Shown here piece after piece: positions 16,259-24,108 of a stretch of DNA of 40,441 bases. A program made the position numbers and the translations under genes. The notes under the pieces were generated by a model, which searched no databases, was not told the origin of the DNA, and worked only from the letters and a program-made list of their open reading frames with translations. Origin of the DNA: a virus; the IMG/VR virus record IMGVR_UViG_3300045921_000920, positions 1-40,441 of that record; one strand, written 5' to 3'. Numbering within the stretch: position 1 is the first letter of the stretch; the number at the start of each line of letters is the position of its first letter.

Positions 16259-16690
16259 TCATAGCAGTGGATCCCTCGTCTGCTGCGTCCGCACCCAGTT
16301 CAGCCAGTGAACCATGTCACGCAGCGTTCGAATCTTCAAGTCTCGCTGGACGAGTATTTCTTCTGGTGGCATCATCAAGCCTAACTGCTTGAGCAAATAC
16401 CGGGCATCACCGTCAATCTCTTCATAGCCCTTTCGGAGAGACTCTTCGTACGTGTCATCAGGAGATATACCGAATTTCGATGAGATGGCGGCGGACTTGT
16501 AGTAATCGTATACTGTCGCAGGGATTATTTGCGGGATACCAGCACCGTCAAAGGAACGGATGAACTCATCGCGGGAAACTCCCCGGTGCCGTCGTAATCG
16601 AAGTTGCTCAATAGTAAGGGCGCACAGCAGGATCGCGGCACTTATTACAGCAGCGAAGAGGAACGTGCTCACGGCTGCCACCCGAGACAC
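16259..16690 (-). CDS. putative membrane-anchored immunity protein for orphan tip 1
   Basis: This 143-aa protein starts at a GTG 22 nt before the end of orphan tip 1. It has one N-terminal membrane segment (TFLFAAVISAAILLCALTI) and a helical domain with VYDYYKSA, LLKQLGLMMPPEE and IRTLRDMVHWLNWVRTQ. It is homologous by eye to the immunity candidate of locus A (104-505), and the toxin tips upstream of the two are also homologous. A shared ACP-like or DUF1493-like fold is possible but weakly supported. Immunity is inferred from linkage and from the matched toxin pair. Confidence 0.65.
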   Translation of the reverse strand: MSRVAAVSTFLFAAVISAAILLCALTIEQLRLRRHRGVSRDEFIRSFDGAGIPQIIPATVYDYYKSAAISSKFGISPDDTYEESLRKGYEEIDGDARYLLKQLGLMMPPEEILVQRDLKIRTLRDMVHWLNWVRTQQTRDPLL

Positions 16691-17694
16691 TGGCTCATCC
16701 TATAAACGGACACTCCCAACCCAACGTAAGGAAGCCATCTGCCGAAAACTCCCCCGATTGTGTTGGAAGACCTCCATGTGAATGTTGCCGTACCGGGTGT
16801 ACCGACAGGAGTGGGGATAGGTAGCCCCCTCGGTCCGCCTCGGAGTATCGTCGATGCGATTGACGTGCCCCCCTTGGCGGCAGCTGGGGCGAATCGCTTT
16901 GGTACGATCTCCATTGACGGCACTACGGCCGCCGTCTCAATCCCATATCCCAAAGCGACGCAGCCCAGGTCATGAGCCGTGCGCTGGTATGCCAACTCAA
17001 GCGTTTGCCTCGCGGCCTCTCTGAGAGGTTGCTCGTCTTTCGGTTTGCTCCTCTGCTGGTCTCGACGCCATGCCTCCAACTGCATGCGCAGCATCTCAGC
17101 CTGAGCTTCGGCGGCATGATCCCGCTCCTTGGGTGCCTTCTCCGCAACAGTGATGCTCGTCGAGTCGGGCGCTACACACGGCCCATCCTCGCTATCGTGG
17201 TACTTGCCGTCGGCGCCCTTCCTGCATCGGCCCGTGGGATCAGTGAAGATCAGCGGGTTGTTCCGAACATAACTGAAGAGGTTCCACGACTGCGGCTCGA
17301 ATGGATTTTGATCGACCAGCGGCTCATCCGGACTCGTAAACCTCCCCTGCGCCCCCGAGAAATACCTCGCCCCAAAATAATCGAGGCCCGTCTCCTGATC
17401 CCGTTCTTTGCCGGTAGACCCAATGGAGATCGCCACTTGCCTTCTCGTCAGCCACGCGGACTGGAACTTGCGATTGAGAAGCATCAAAGGTGTGCACTGG
17501 GATGTCCGCCCTCCGGCTCGTCGTACCGATAACCATGTCCGAAGAGTCTCGTCGTACTCGCAGGACGGGCCAAGCGCTGGCTGAAGGACGGCCGAATCCG
17601 CAAGCGAAGTTTTGGCGTGGCCGGAAAGCACAGACGCCGACAGCAGAATCAGAATCAGCGTGACCCAGAGTCGAATGAGAAGGCGCATGATCAT
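16669..17694 (-). CDS. orphan RHS tip 1 with its own signal peptide
   Basis: This 341-aa protein begins with a hydrophobic signal-like segment (RLLIRLWVTLILILLSASVL) and about 65 residues unlike RHS. At residue 94 it switches to RHS core end (TGKERDQETGLDYFGARYF, then NPLIFTDPTGR at about 147-156). The tip (about 156-341) has a helical Ala/Gln/Arg-rich part, an AYQRTAHDLGCVALG motif and a Gly-rich hydrophobic end. It matches the tip of the 1753-aa RHS of locus A (AYYRTAHNLDCAG). The ATG overlaps the stop of the preceding immunity gene (ATGA), so translation is coupled. Unlike a plain orphan, it could be made and exported by itself. The N-terminal part may come from a secreted immunity or other gene; this is inference. 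Confidence 0.75.
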   Translation of the reverse strand: MIMRLLIRLWVTLILILLSASVLSGHAKTSLADSAVLQPALGPSCEYDETLRTWLSVRRAGGRTSQCTPLMLLNRKFQSAWLTRRQVAISIGSTGKERDQETGLDYFGARYFSGAQGRFTSPDEPLVDQNPFEPQSWNLFSYVRNNPLIFTDPTGRCRKGADGKYHDSEDGPCVAPDSTSITVAEKAPKERDHAAEAQAEMLRMQLEAWRRDQQRSKPKDEQPLREAARQTLELAYQRTAHDLGCVALGYGIETAAVVPSMEIVPKRFAPAAAKGGTSIASTILRGGPRGLPIPTPVGTPGTATFTWRSSNTIGGVFGRWLPYVGLGVSVYRMSQCLGWQP

Positions 17695-17966
17695 CCTTCG
17701 CGCCGGTTGATCAACAGATCGCGGTCAGGGTCAAAGCCACTCAAGCCCAAAGCTTCCAAGGGAAGGTCAAACGCGACTGCCTGTTGTTGCATCAGTGTCA
17801 CGATTTCGTAGTAGGCCGTCACCCGCCCGAGTTGAAACTGGTGGTCCTCGGTACCCCGGGCGTCGGTTTCCTGCTGTTTCGCGGCCAGCGCATGCTCCTT
17901 CAGTAACTGACCGAAGTCCAGCAGGTAGTGATCAGCAACTCGTTCCGACATTCCTTCACCCCTCAC
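17691..17966 (-). CDS. putative cytoplasmic immunity protein of the locus B RHS toxin
   Basis: This small acidic, helical protein has no membrane segment. A GTG start at 17966 overlaps the RHS stop and gives 91 aa; an ATG at 17951 (MSERVADHYL), with AGGGGTGAAGGA just upstream, gives 86 aa and may be the true start. Recognisable features are LLDFGQLLKEHALAAKQQET and VTAYYEIVTLMQQQAVAFDL, suggesting a helical bundle. It lies directly after the RHS toxin and is ATGA-coupled to orphan tip 1, the usual place for an immunity gene. No family was recognised. Confidence 0.65.
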   Translation of the reverse strand: MRGEGMSERVADHYLLDFGQLLKEHALAAKQQETDARGTEDHQFQLGRVTAYYEIVTLMQQQAVAFDLPLEALGLSGFDPDRDLLINRREG

Positions 17967-20900
17967 TGCTGCTGCTTCCGCAATCGCTTCAGAATCTCAA
18001 GCTGCTCTCGCTGCCGCTGGACATCGGACAACCACTTCTCATTGACCAAAGCTCTTTGCTGCCGTGGATCGAGCTTGTCGAACCCCTCAATGTACTTGCC
18101 GGGAGATTTAATCTTGTCCAGATGTGTGGCGATCTGCCTTTCAAGCGATCCAATCCCTCTCTCCAGTTCGGCGGCGCTCTTGCCGAGGTAGTTCCTGAGG
18201 AATCCAGCGTGCCGCCCACCCTCCAGAGCGATTTCATAGGCCCCCTTCACGGCTCCAGAGGGTGTCGGCGTGGCGAGGTTCGGAGCCTGGGAGTTGGTCA
18301 CCGTCTCGATCGCAGACTGAGTTAACTCTTGACCGCTCTGCGAATTCGAGAATCTTGTAAGCGCATTGTAGATCGCCGGGCCAAAACGGACCAGACCGGC
18401 GATTCCCGCTTCAGGTGCAAAGATCGCTGCCGCGAGGCCCACCGCTGGCGCAGCTGCAATCGCGATCTGTTCGCGGAAGGATCGCTGTGGCACCGTGATG
18501 ATCTGACCACCGACTAAATACCGATTTCCGCCCAGCGGTATCGATGCGGCCTCGGCACCGTTCTCGTCGATATACCGCAAAGGATTGTTCAGGGCGTACG
18601 CGTATAGATTCCAGCGTTGAGGTTCGGCCAGGAAGCCGTCGTAGCCGAAAGAGGACTTGCTCGGATGATCCACAGGATCCGGGCTGGTAAACCTCTCCTG
18701 CGCCCCGCTAAAGTACCTGGCCCCAAAGTAATCGAGCCCCGTCTCGGCATCCCGTTCTTTGCCGGTGAACCTCGTCGTCAACTCCGACAGGGCTTCGCTC
18801 GACTCGTAGCCGTCGGTGGTGGCCCGCCCGTTCACGCCGGCCACCAGCGCTTCCCCGAACGGCTTGTAGTCGTACCGCCGCACCACACCGTTCTCGCCTT
18901 CCAGCAGCCGCACGTTGCCTAGGTGGTCCTGCACCAAATGGACCGTCCCCGTCAGAGCCGTCGTGCCCCCGTATTCCGCCACCAGCCGCCCCAGCCCGTC
19001 GTAGACAAACGCCGTTGTCTGCCCCGCCCGCGTCTTCTTCACCCGCCGCCCTTCGCCATCATAGACGTAATTCGTCGTGATGCTGTTCAGCGTGCTCGAC
19101 ACCAGGCGGTTCTCGGCGTCGTACTCAAACGTGAATCCCCCGATCGCCGTCTGATTGCCGGCCGCGTCGTAGATCGAGTTCTGAATCAACAACTGGTTCC
19201 TGTCGTTGAAATTCGACTGCGCCACCGGCGTGAACGGGTGCACGTCGTCGTTGACGCCGCCGCTGCGCCACTGGTTGCCCCAGCGGTCGTAGCCGAACGA
19301 GCGCGCCCATTGGCCTGAGTTCCACGCCGTTTCGCTGGCCGAAACCAGCCGGTTCAGCCCGTCATAACCGTAGCTCTGCGCCCAGCTCTTGCCCGGAATC
19401 TCGATCTGCTGGCTCATCACATTACCGTTGTTCGACGATGCCGTCCCGTAGCCCAGCGTGAGCCGCAGCCGGTCCCCACCGCTCTGCGCAGTGCCTACCA
19501 TCACCTGCCACGCCTGCAGCCTCTCATTGTACGTCCGCGCCTCCCACCGCTGCCAGGATCCGCCGCCGCGCCTCACCTCTGCCAATTGCCCCGCAGCCGT
19601 GTAGCGGGCCTGGCTGGCGTAAGTCTTGCCCGCTCCCGCCAGCACTCCGCTCACCGAGACCGGCCGGCCCGCCACGTCGTAGCTGGTGGTCAGCGTCCGT
19701 CCCGAAGGCAGCACCGTCTCGATTTCCGCCCCGGCCAGGTTCCATTCGTGCCGAACCTCGTAGGTGACGCTGTCCTGAATCTGCCTCACCTTCCGCACGT
19801 GCCCGTGCGGGTGATACTTTACGTAGCGCCGCTCGATGCCGCCGCTTGTGACCCGCGTCAGCCGCCCCACGGTGTATCCCTCGAGGGCTTCATCGTAAGT
19901 GAAGCTGACCGGCGGAGTTGCGTCTGAGTAGGTCTTGCTTGTGATCCGGTCGGCGGCGTCGTAGCTCATCTGCACCCAACGCCCCAGCGCATCAGTTTTC
20001 CTGGTCAAGTTGCCATTGTCGTCATATTCGTACTGGATGGCGCCGTTTTCGGGGTTGCTTGCCAGGGTGAGGCGCGAAAGGGAATCGTATTGGAACGACC
20101 GGTTACGGGCCGCATTCGGCGGAGAGTACGTCACACTCACCAAATTCCCGGCGGCATCATAGGCATAGAGGGTGTCGTACGGACCCGGCTCGGTGACCTT
20201 CACAATCTGGCCGGCAGCGTTGGCGACGCGAGTGATCACTTTGGCGGCTGGATCCGTCGTCCGGGTTTCCGCGCCAGTGTATTCGATGATGGTCTGGGCG
20301 TTTCCGGGGTGGGTGATTAGGATGGGACGGTCGAGGGCGTCGTATTGGTATGTGGTGCACGCCAACGGCTCGCCGGGCAGCCGAGGATTGCACTCTAGAA
20401 TCAGCCGGCCCAAGCCATCGTAAGTCTTCTGGGTGGCCGCTTCTCCTTCGGGGGCCAAGTAGGCGGATAGGGACGATCGGCCGAGGCCGTCCCAGCAGTT
20501 TCTCGATACCTGGCGCGCGTCGCCTGTTACGATCTGATCTTGGCGCGCCGTGACGCAGCGGCCCAGATCGTCGTAGTCGAACGTGGTTTGGCTCTGTTCC
20601 ACGCCTGTGGCACGGGTGATCCGCTTGAGGCGGTCGAGAGGCTCCGGCACCCCCGACGAATCGTAAGAGTAAATGATCTGCACACCGTTGGGATCGGTCT
20701 GGGAAGCCACTTGGCCCGAGCCGGTCATATAAGTCCACAGCACGCTCTGCGCCAACGGATTCGTCTGGCGCGTCACGTAGGCGTATTGGTAAGCAGAACC
20801 ATATTCGAACGCCGTTGCATAGCCGCGCGGGTTAATGACCTTGACGACATTGCCCAGTTGGTCGTATTGCAGGGCGGCATTCAGATAGCGGCTTTGCTCG

Positions 20901-22867
20901 GCCAGCCACCATTTCCACGTCGTGACATTGCCTCTGGCTCCCGGCGGCGCCTGATAGCCCGCCGGGGACGAGTAGATCAGCAGCGGCGCGTGGCCGTTCA
21001 GGGTGTCGTATTGATCGTATTCGAGCGAGTGGCGCGCCTTCACGACGCCGCTTCGTCTCACCTCGACCGTATCCACAAGAGAGCGGAGGTGCGCCACTGG
21101 CGTTCCATCCGGGACGCCTGGCGCGCTGGTCCCGATGGCGGAGGCCGTGTAGTTGTAGCTCGTCGCCGTGGTCCGGATCTCGGCTCCGCCGTAGTCGTAG
21201 AGGGTCTCCGATGTGACGTTGTTGTAAAGGTCGTAGCTGAAGGTTTGCTGCGACGACGGGTTGCCGGCCGCATTGAGCCAGGTCTGCGTGCGGCTGTTGA
21301 CGTGCGGGTTGTATTCGGGGCGGTGGAGTTCACTCATGGACTCAAACCAGCAGCCCGCACAGGCATTCTGACCCCATTGCTGCTGGATGCGCTGCAATGC
21401 CGGGTATTCAGTCTGGAACTCCTTTCCCTCTTTGAATCCTGCGTACCCGATGGCCGAGCGGTAGACGGATTGTCTCGGAGAGGCATGGAAGGAGTGGACC
21501 TCCCGGCGCAATTCAACGCCCCCGCCATTGCGATGAACCACGGTCACCACAGTTTCTCCGAGGGTGGAGCTGCCGGGGTCCGTGTCAGCGGCCGAATACT
21601 CGGTGTCGAGCAGCAGGCTTCCGTCGGCGTTGTACGCGCGCCGCCGGACGACCCGGCGGTAGACGATGTCGGCGTCCGTGCTGACGGCTCCCGGAAAAAC
21701 CCCTCCGTCCACGCCGCCCGTCAAGCCATTTCTCCATTCGTACTCGTAGCGGCCCCCGGTCGGCAAAACGATCTTTGTCACTTCCCCGTGGGCGTTGTAG
21801 TAGAAATCATACGCCGTGCCGTTGGGCAGTTCCACCCGGCTCACCACCCGGGGATTGTAAGGCCCGCCGGCGTCGATAATGCCGTGGAAACCATCCGGGA
21901 ACAACTCGGATAACTTTCTCGTGGACGCGGCGCCGAACAGGCGGTTTGACAGCAGGTCGTATCGAACCACAATTGCCTTGAGGGCGCCGTTGGCCCCCGG
22001 GTAGCTGATGGTCCAGGTGTCAGGTCCGGCAATCCATCTCACCTCCCGGCCGCGTGGCGACCGCGCACCAACGATCTGTCCGTTCTCGACGATCGCCGAG
22101 AGCACGTTCCCGTTCCGGTCCCGCACCGAGGTGACCTGCGAGTCCGTTACCCGCAGCACTTGCCCGTTCCGGCTGTACAGGTATCCGCTAACTGGCACGT
22201 AGACATCTCCGGCCGTGGCCTCCAGCGCATCTGCCAGGCTTGTGTCGGCGATGAAGCTCATCGCAGAACCATCAAACGCCTCGAAGATCCGCCCGCGGTC
22301 AGCCCCGCTGGCCGTGCAGTACAAGTTGTTCTGCCGCGGCTCGCCCTTGTACTTCTGATCTCGCAGTTCCACCTCGCTGCCGTCGCCGGCCTTGTACGTC
22401 AGCCGCAGCAACGTCGTGTTCGGCTGCGCCGTCTGATAGGAGCCGCAATCGAGCACGCTGGCCGCTCCGACCCGCCCCTGGACACGCCCGAGGCTCAGGT
22501 TCAGGCCGCTGTCCAGCCAGGCGCTGTCATAAATCGTCATGAGCAAGCCCACCCCGTCCTGATACTGCTTCTGCGTGACCCAATTCCTCTGCAGTTGCAG
22601 CATGACCGTATGGGAGACCTCGCCTCGGTCGCTGAGCGTGTACAGGGGTAGGCGCACGTTGAGCTTGCCATTGAATAGATTGATTGTTTCGATGTCGCTG
22701 AGCGCGTAGCTTCCAGCCGGAGTGCCCGGCTCGGCGGCCCGGGGAGTGTAGCCGTCGACGATGGTCTTCCACGGCTGCGCCTGCACCGTCATCGACGCGG
22801 CCAACACGGCCAGCGCGAGAATGCGCGCCCTGGGGTGGTCAATGCGAATCTTCAGGCTCTCTCTCAT
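17963..22867 (-). CDS. RHS/YD-repeat polymorphic toxin, locus B
   Basis: This 1634-aa protein has a Sec signal peptide (ARILALAVLAASMTVQAQ) and an AAGGAG ribosome-binding site. An N-terminal beta region contains GSYALSDIETINLFNGKLNV, as in the locus A RHS. YD repeats run from about residue 640 to 1330, and the core ends with FTGKERDAETGLDYFGARYF and NPLRYIDENG. The tip (about 1437-1634) has a hydrophobic Ala/Gly-rich segment (IAIAAAPAVGLAAAIFAPEA). A charged helical domain with EGGRHAGFLRNYLGKSAAEL and FDKLDPRQQRALVNEKW ends the protein; it looks like a bacterial toxin tip of unknown activity. It is followed by one immunity gene and three orphan modules. No T6SS or Tc-toxin components are seen, so Sec export is inferred. 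Confidence 0.9.
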   Translation of the reverse strand: MRESLKIRIDHPRARILALAVLAASMTVQAQPWKTIVDGYTPRAAEPGTPAGSYALSDIETINLFNGKLNVRLPLYTLSDRGEVSHTVMLQLQRNWVTQKQYQDGVGLLMTIYDSAWLDSGLNLSLGRVQGRVGAASVLDCGSYQTAQPNTTLLRLTYKAGDGSEVELRDQKYKGEPRQNNLYCTASGADRGRIFEAFDGSAMSFIADTSLADALEATAGDVYVPVSGYLYSRNGQVLRVTDSQVTSVRDRNGNVLSAIVENGQIVGARSPRGREVRWIAGPDTWTISYPGANGALKAIVVRYDLLSNRLFGAASTRKLSELFPDGFHGIIDAGGPYNPRVVSRVELPNGTAYDFYYNAHGEVTKIVLPTGGRYEYEWRNGLTGGVDGGVFPGAVSTDADIVYRRVVRRRAYNADGSLLLDTEYSAADTDPGSSTLGETVVTVVHRNGGGVELRREVHSFHASPRQSVYRSAIGYAGFKEGKEFQTEYPALQRIQQQWGQNACAGCWFESMSELHRPEYNPHVNSRTQTWLNAAGNPSSQQTFSYDLYNNVTSETLYDYGGAEIRTTATSYNYTASAIGTSAPGVPDGTPVAHLRSLVDTVEVRRSGVVKARHSLEYDQYDTLNGHAPLLIYSSPAGYQAPPGARGNVTTWKWWLAEQSRYLNAALQYDQLGNVVKVINPRGYATAFEYGSAYQYAYVTRQTNPLAQSVLWTYMTGSGQVASQTDPNGVQIIYSYDSSGVPEPLDRLKRITRATGVEQSQTTFDYDDLGRCVTARQDQIVTGDARQVSRNCWDGLGRSSLSAYLAPEGEAATQKTYDGLGRLILECNPRLPGEPLACTTYQYDALDRPILITHPGNAQTIIEYTGAETRTTDPAAKVITRVANAAGQIVKVTEPGPYDTLYAYDAAGNLVSVTYSPPNAARNRSFQYDSLSRLTLASNPENGAIQYEYDDNGNLTRKTDALGRWVQMSYDAADRITSKTYSDATPPVSFTYDEALEGYTVGRLTRVTSGGIERRYVKYHPHGHVRKVRQIQDSVTYEVRHEWNLAGAEIETVLPSGRTLTTSYDVAGRPVSVSGVLAGAGKTYASQARYTAAGQLAEVRRGGGSWQRWEARTYNERLQAWQVMVGTAQSGGDRLRLTLGYGTASSNNGNVMSQQIEIPGKSWAQSYGYDGLNRLVSASETAWNSGQWARSFGYDRWGNQWRSGGVNDDVHPFTPVAQSNFNDRNQLLIQNSIYDAAGNQTAIGGFTFEYDAENRLVSSTLNSITTNYVYDGEGRRVKKTRAGQTTAFVYDGLGRLVAEYGGTTALTGTVHLVQDHLGNVRLLEGENGVVRRYDYKPFGEALVAGVNGRATTDGYESSEALSELTTRFTGKERDAETGLDYFGARYFSGAQERFTSPDPVDHPSKSSFGYDGFLAEPQRWNLYAYALNNPLRYIDENGAEAASIPLGGNRYLVGGQIITVPQRSFREQIAIAAAPAVGLAAAIFAPEAGIAGLVRFGPAIYNALTRFSNSQSGQELTQSAIETVTNSQAPNLATPTPSGAVKGAYEIALEGGRHAGFLRNYLGKSAAELERGIGSLERQIATHLDKIKSPGKYIEGFDKLDPRQQRALVNEKWLSDVQRQREQLEILKRLRKQQQ

Positions 22868-22880
22868 CGCGCCGGCTCCT

Positions 22881-23321
22881 TCATTCGACCGCGATCACGC
22901 ACCGCTGCTTGGCGGATGCACCGAGCTGCAACACGTACTCTCCTTTGACCAGCCGCAGCCTTCTCTGCAGCCCCGCCAGCTTGGTTCCGGCGCGCTCCGG
23001 CGCCAGGACGCTAACGCCGCTGCGGGCCAGGCGGAGTCCTTCGAGGGTTGTTCCGCCCCGGCTCCTGACCTGGAGAATAACGTCGCCTTCCGCTACTCGG
23101 ATCGACTGCGGCAGGCAACCAAACTCGTCGATTTCCATCCAGACAAACTGGGGCTGCGGCGGTGGCGCGGCCAGCGCTGCCGCACCGGCGGCCAGCAAGC
23201 ATGCTGCCCATGCCAGCCGGGCCAGTCCTCTCGCGGCCGCAAACCTCACTTTCGTCACTCCGCTGCCGCCCAATAGCATCGCGTCCGCACCATCAAAGGA
23301 TTGAGAAAATCGTCTCGTCAT
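22881..23321 (-). CDS. small secreted beta-domain protein of RHS operon B
   Basis: This 146-aa protein has a hydrophobic signal segment (LARLAWAACLLAAGAAALAA) and a mature domain of about 95 residues: FVWMEIDEFGCLPQSIRVAE, then GDVILQV and LVKGEYVLQLGASAKQRCVI. The pattern (E/D)GDV, then G(E/T)Y, resembles a cupredoxin-like beta sandwich, but copper ligands are not evident. It fills the place of the LolA-like gene in locus A. An ATG at 23279 is an alternative start with a shorter signal region. It lies 13 nt from the RHS start, so it is probably co-expressed. Its role is unknown. Confidence 0.6.
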   Translation of the reverse strand: MTRRFSQSFDGADAMLLGGSGVTKVRFAAARGLARLAWAACLLAAGAAALAAPPPQPQFVWMEIDEFGCLPQSIRVAEGDVILQVRSRGGTTLEGLRLARSGVSVLAPERAGTKLAGLQRRLRLVKGEYVLQLGASAKQRCVIAVE

Positions 23322-23339
23322 CGGTCTTGCCTCGCCCTC

Positions 23340-24077
23340 CTACTTCTTCCCGCTCACCTGCACGCGCAGCTCTTTGGTTTTCGTCTCGCGCGGCAGCTTC
23401 AATTCCGCTGTGAGGCCGTCGGCGGCGGCCGAGAATTCCGCCCGCCCGGTGGCCGCCTCCGCCAGCACGACGTCGCGGCTGGCCACAGTCAGCGTCAGGG
23501 CGGTCTCCACCGGCACGGCCAGCCGGTATTCCCTCGCCGCGCCGGACTGGCCGGCCAGCCGCATCGCCAGCATCGGTGTGCCCGGCCGGTAGACGCGCAG
23601 ATCCAGGGCCGGCCGCTTCTGCGCGGCTTCGTCGATTTTCATGAGCACAGCGCCCGGATCGGCCACCCGCACCGTCAGTTCGGCGCCCTCGGCAACCGCC
23701 ACGCGCAGCCGCTCCGGCGCCGCCGCGCCCGCCTTCACTTCCACTCCGACCGGGAATCCGCCCCACAGGCACGGGTCCAGCAGCGCGCCCTCGGCGAACG
23801 GCACGCAGGCGCGGTACTTGCCGTCCGGCACTCCGCTGATCGAGAAGCCGCCCCGTTCGTCGGTCCTGGCCATCAGATTCCGGGCCACCAGCACGCCAGG
23901 CTCGGCCGGCACCAGCGAGACGACCGCTCCGGCCACCGGCCTTCCCTCGATCGTCTCCACCGCGCCCGACACCGTGCCGCCCGCAGCTTCCTGCGCTGCG
24001 CCAGGCGCTTGCGCCGCCAGCAAAGCCGCCGCCAGCAGCATCGCCCGCATCGCTTTCCAGGCTTTCATCGCTTTCAT
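23340..24077 (-). CDS. secreted carboxypeptidase-regulatory-like domain protein, locus B
   Basis: This 245-aa protein has a signal peptide (AMLLAAALLAAQAPGAAQ) and a transthyretin-like domain: GTVSGAVETIEGRPVAGAVV, then DERGGFSISGVPDGKYRACV. The ALLDPCLWGG motif matches ALLDPCEWSD of the paralogue at 6714-7454. A Shine-Dalgarno sequence (AGGAGGC) lies just before the ATG at 24077. Its spacing suits the next ATG at 24068 better (MKAWKAMRAM), so the start may be nine nt downstream. A longer upstream frame is arginine/serine/threonine-rich and unlikely to be real. The gene lies between the Ig-like protein and the small secreted protein in operon B. Confidence 0.7.
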   Translation of the reverse strand: MKAMKAWKAMRAMLLAAALLAAQAPGAAQEAAGGTVSGAVETIEGRPVAGAVVSLVPAEPGVLVARNLMARTDERGGFSISGVPDGKYRACVPFAEGALLDPCLWGGFPVGVEVKAGAAAPERLRVAVAEGAELTVRVADPGAVLMKIDEAAQKRPALDLRVYRPGTPMLAMRLAGQSGAAREYRLAVPVETALTLTVASRDVVLAEAATGRAEFSAAADGLTAELKLPRETKTKELRVQVSGKK

Positions 24078-24108
24078 GCCTCCTTGATTGGCTCCGCCAC
24101 GCCGCGCC

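Noticed and set aside
20540-21913. 457-codon plus-strand open frame opposite the RHS of locus B
   Set aside because: Antisense to a clear RHS gene and without recognisable domains or a ribosome-binding site.
17963-22867. RHS proteins as T6SS effectors or Tc-toxin C components
   Set aside because: They carry Sec signal peptides and no PAAR, VgrG, TcA or TcB-like gene is in the window.
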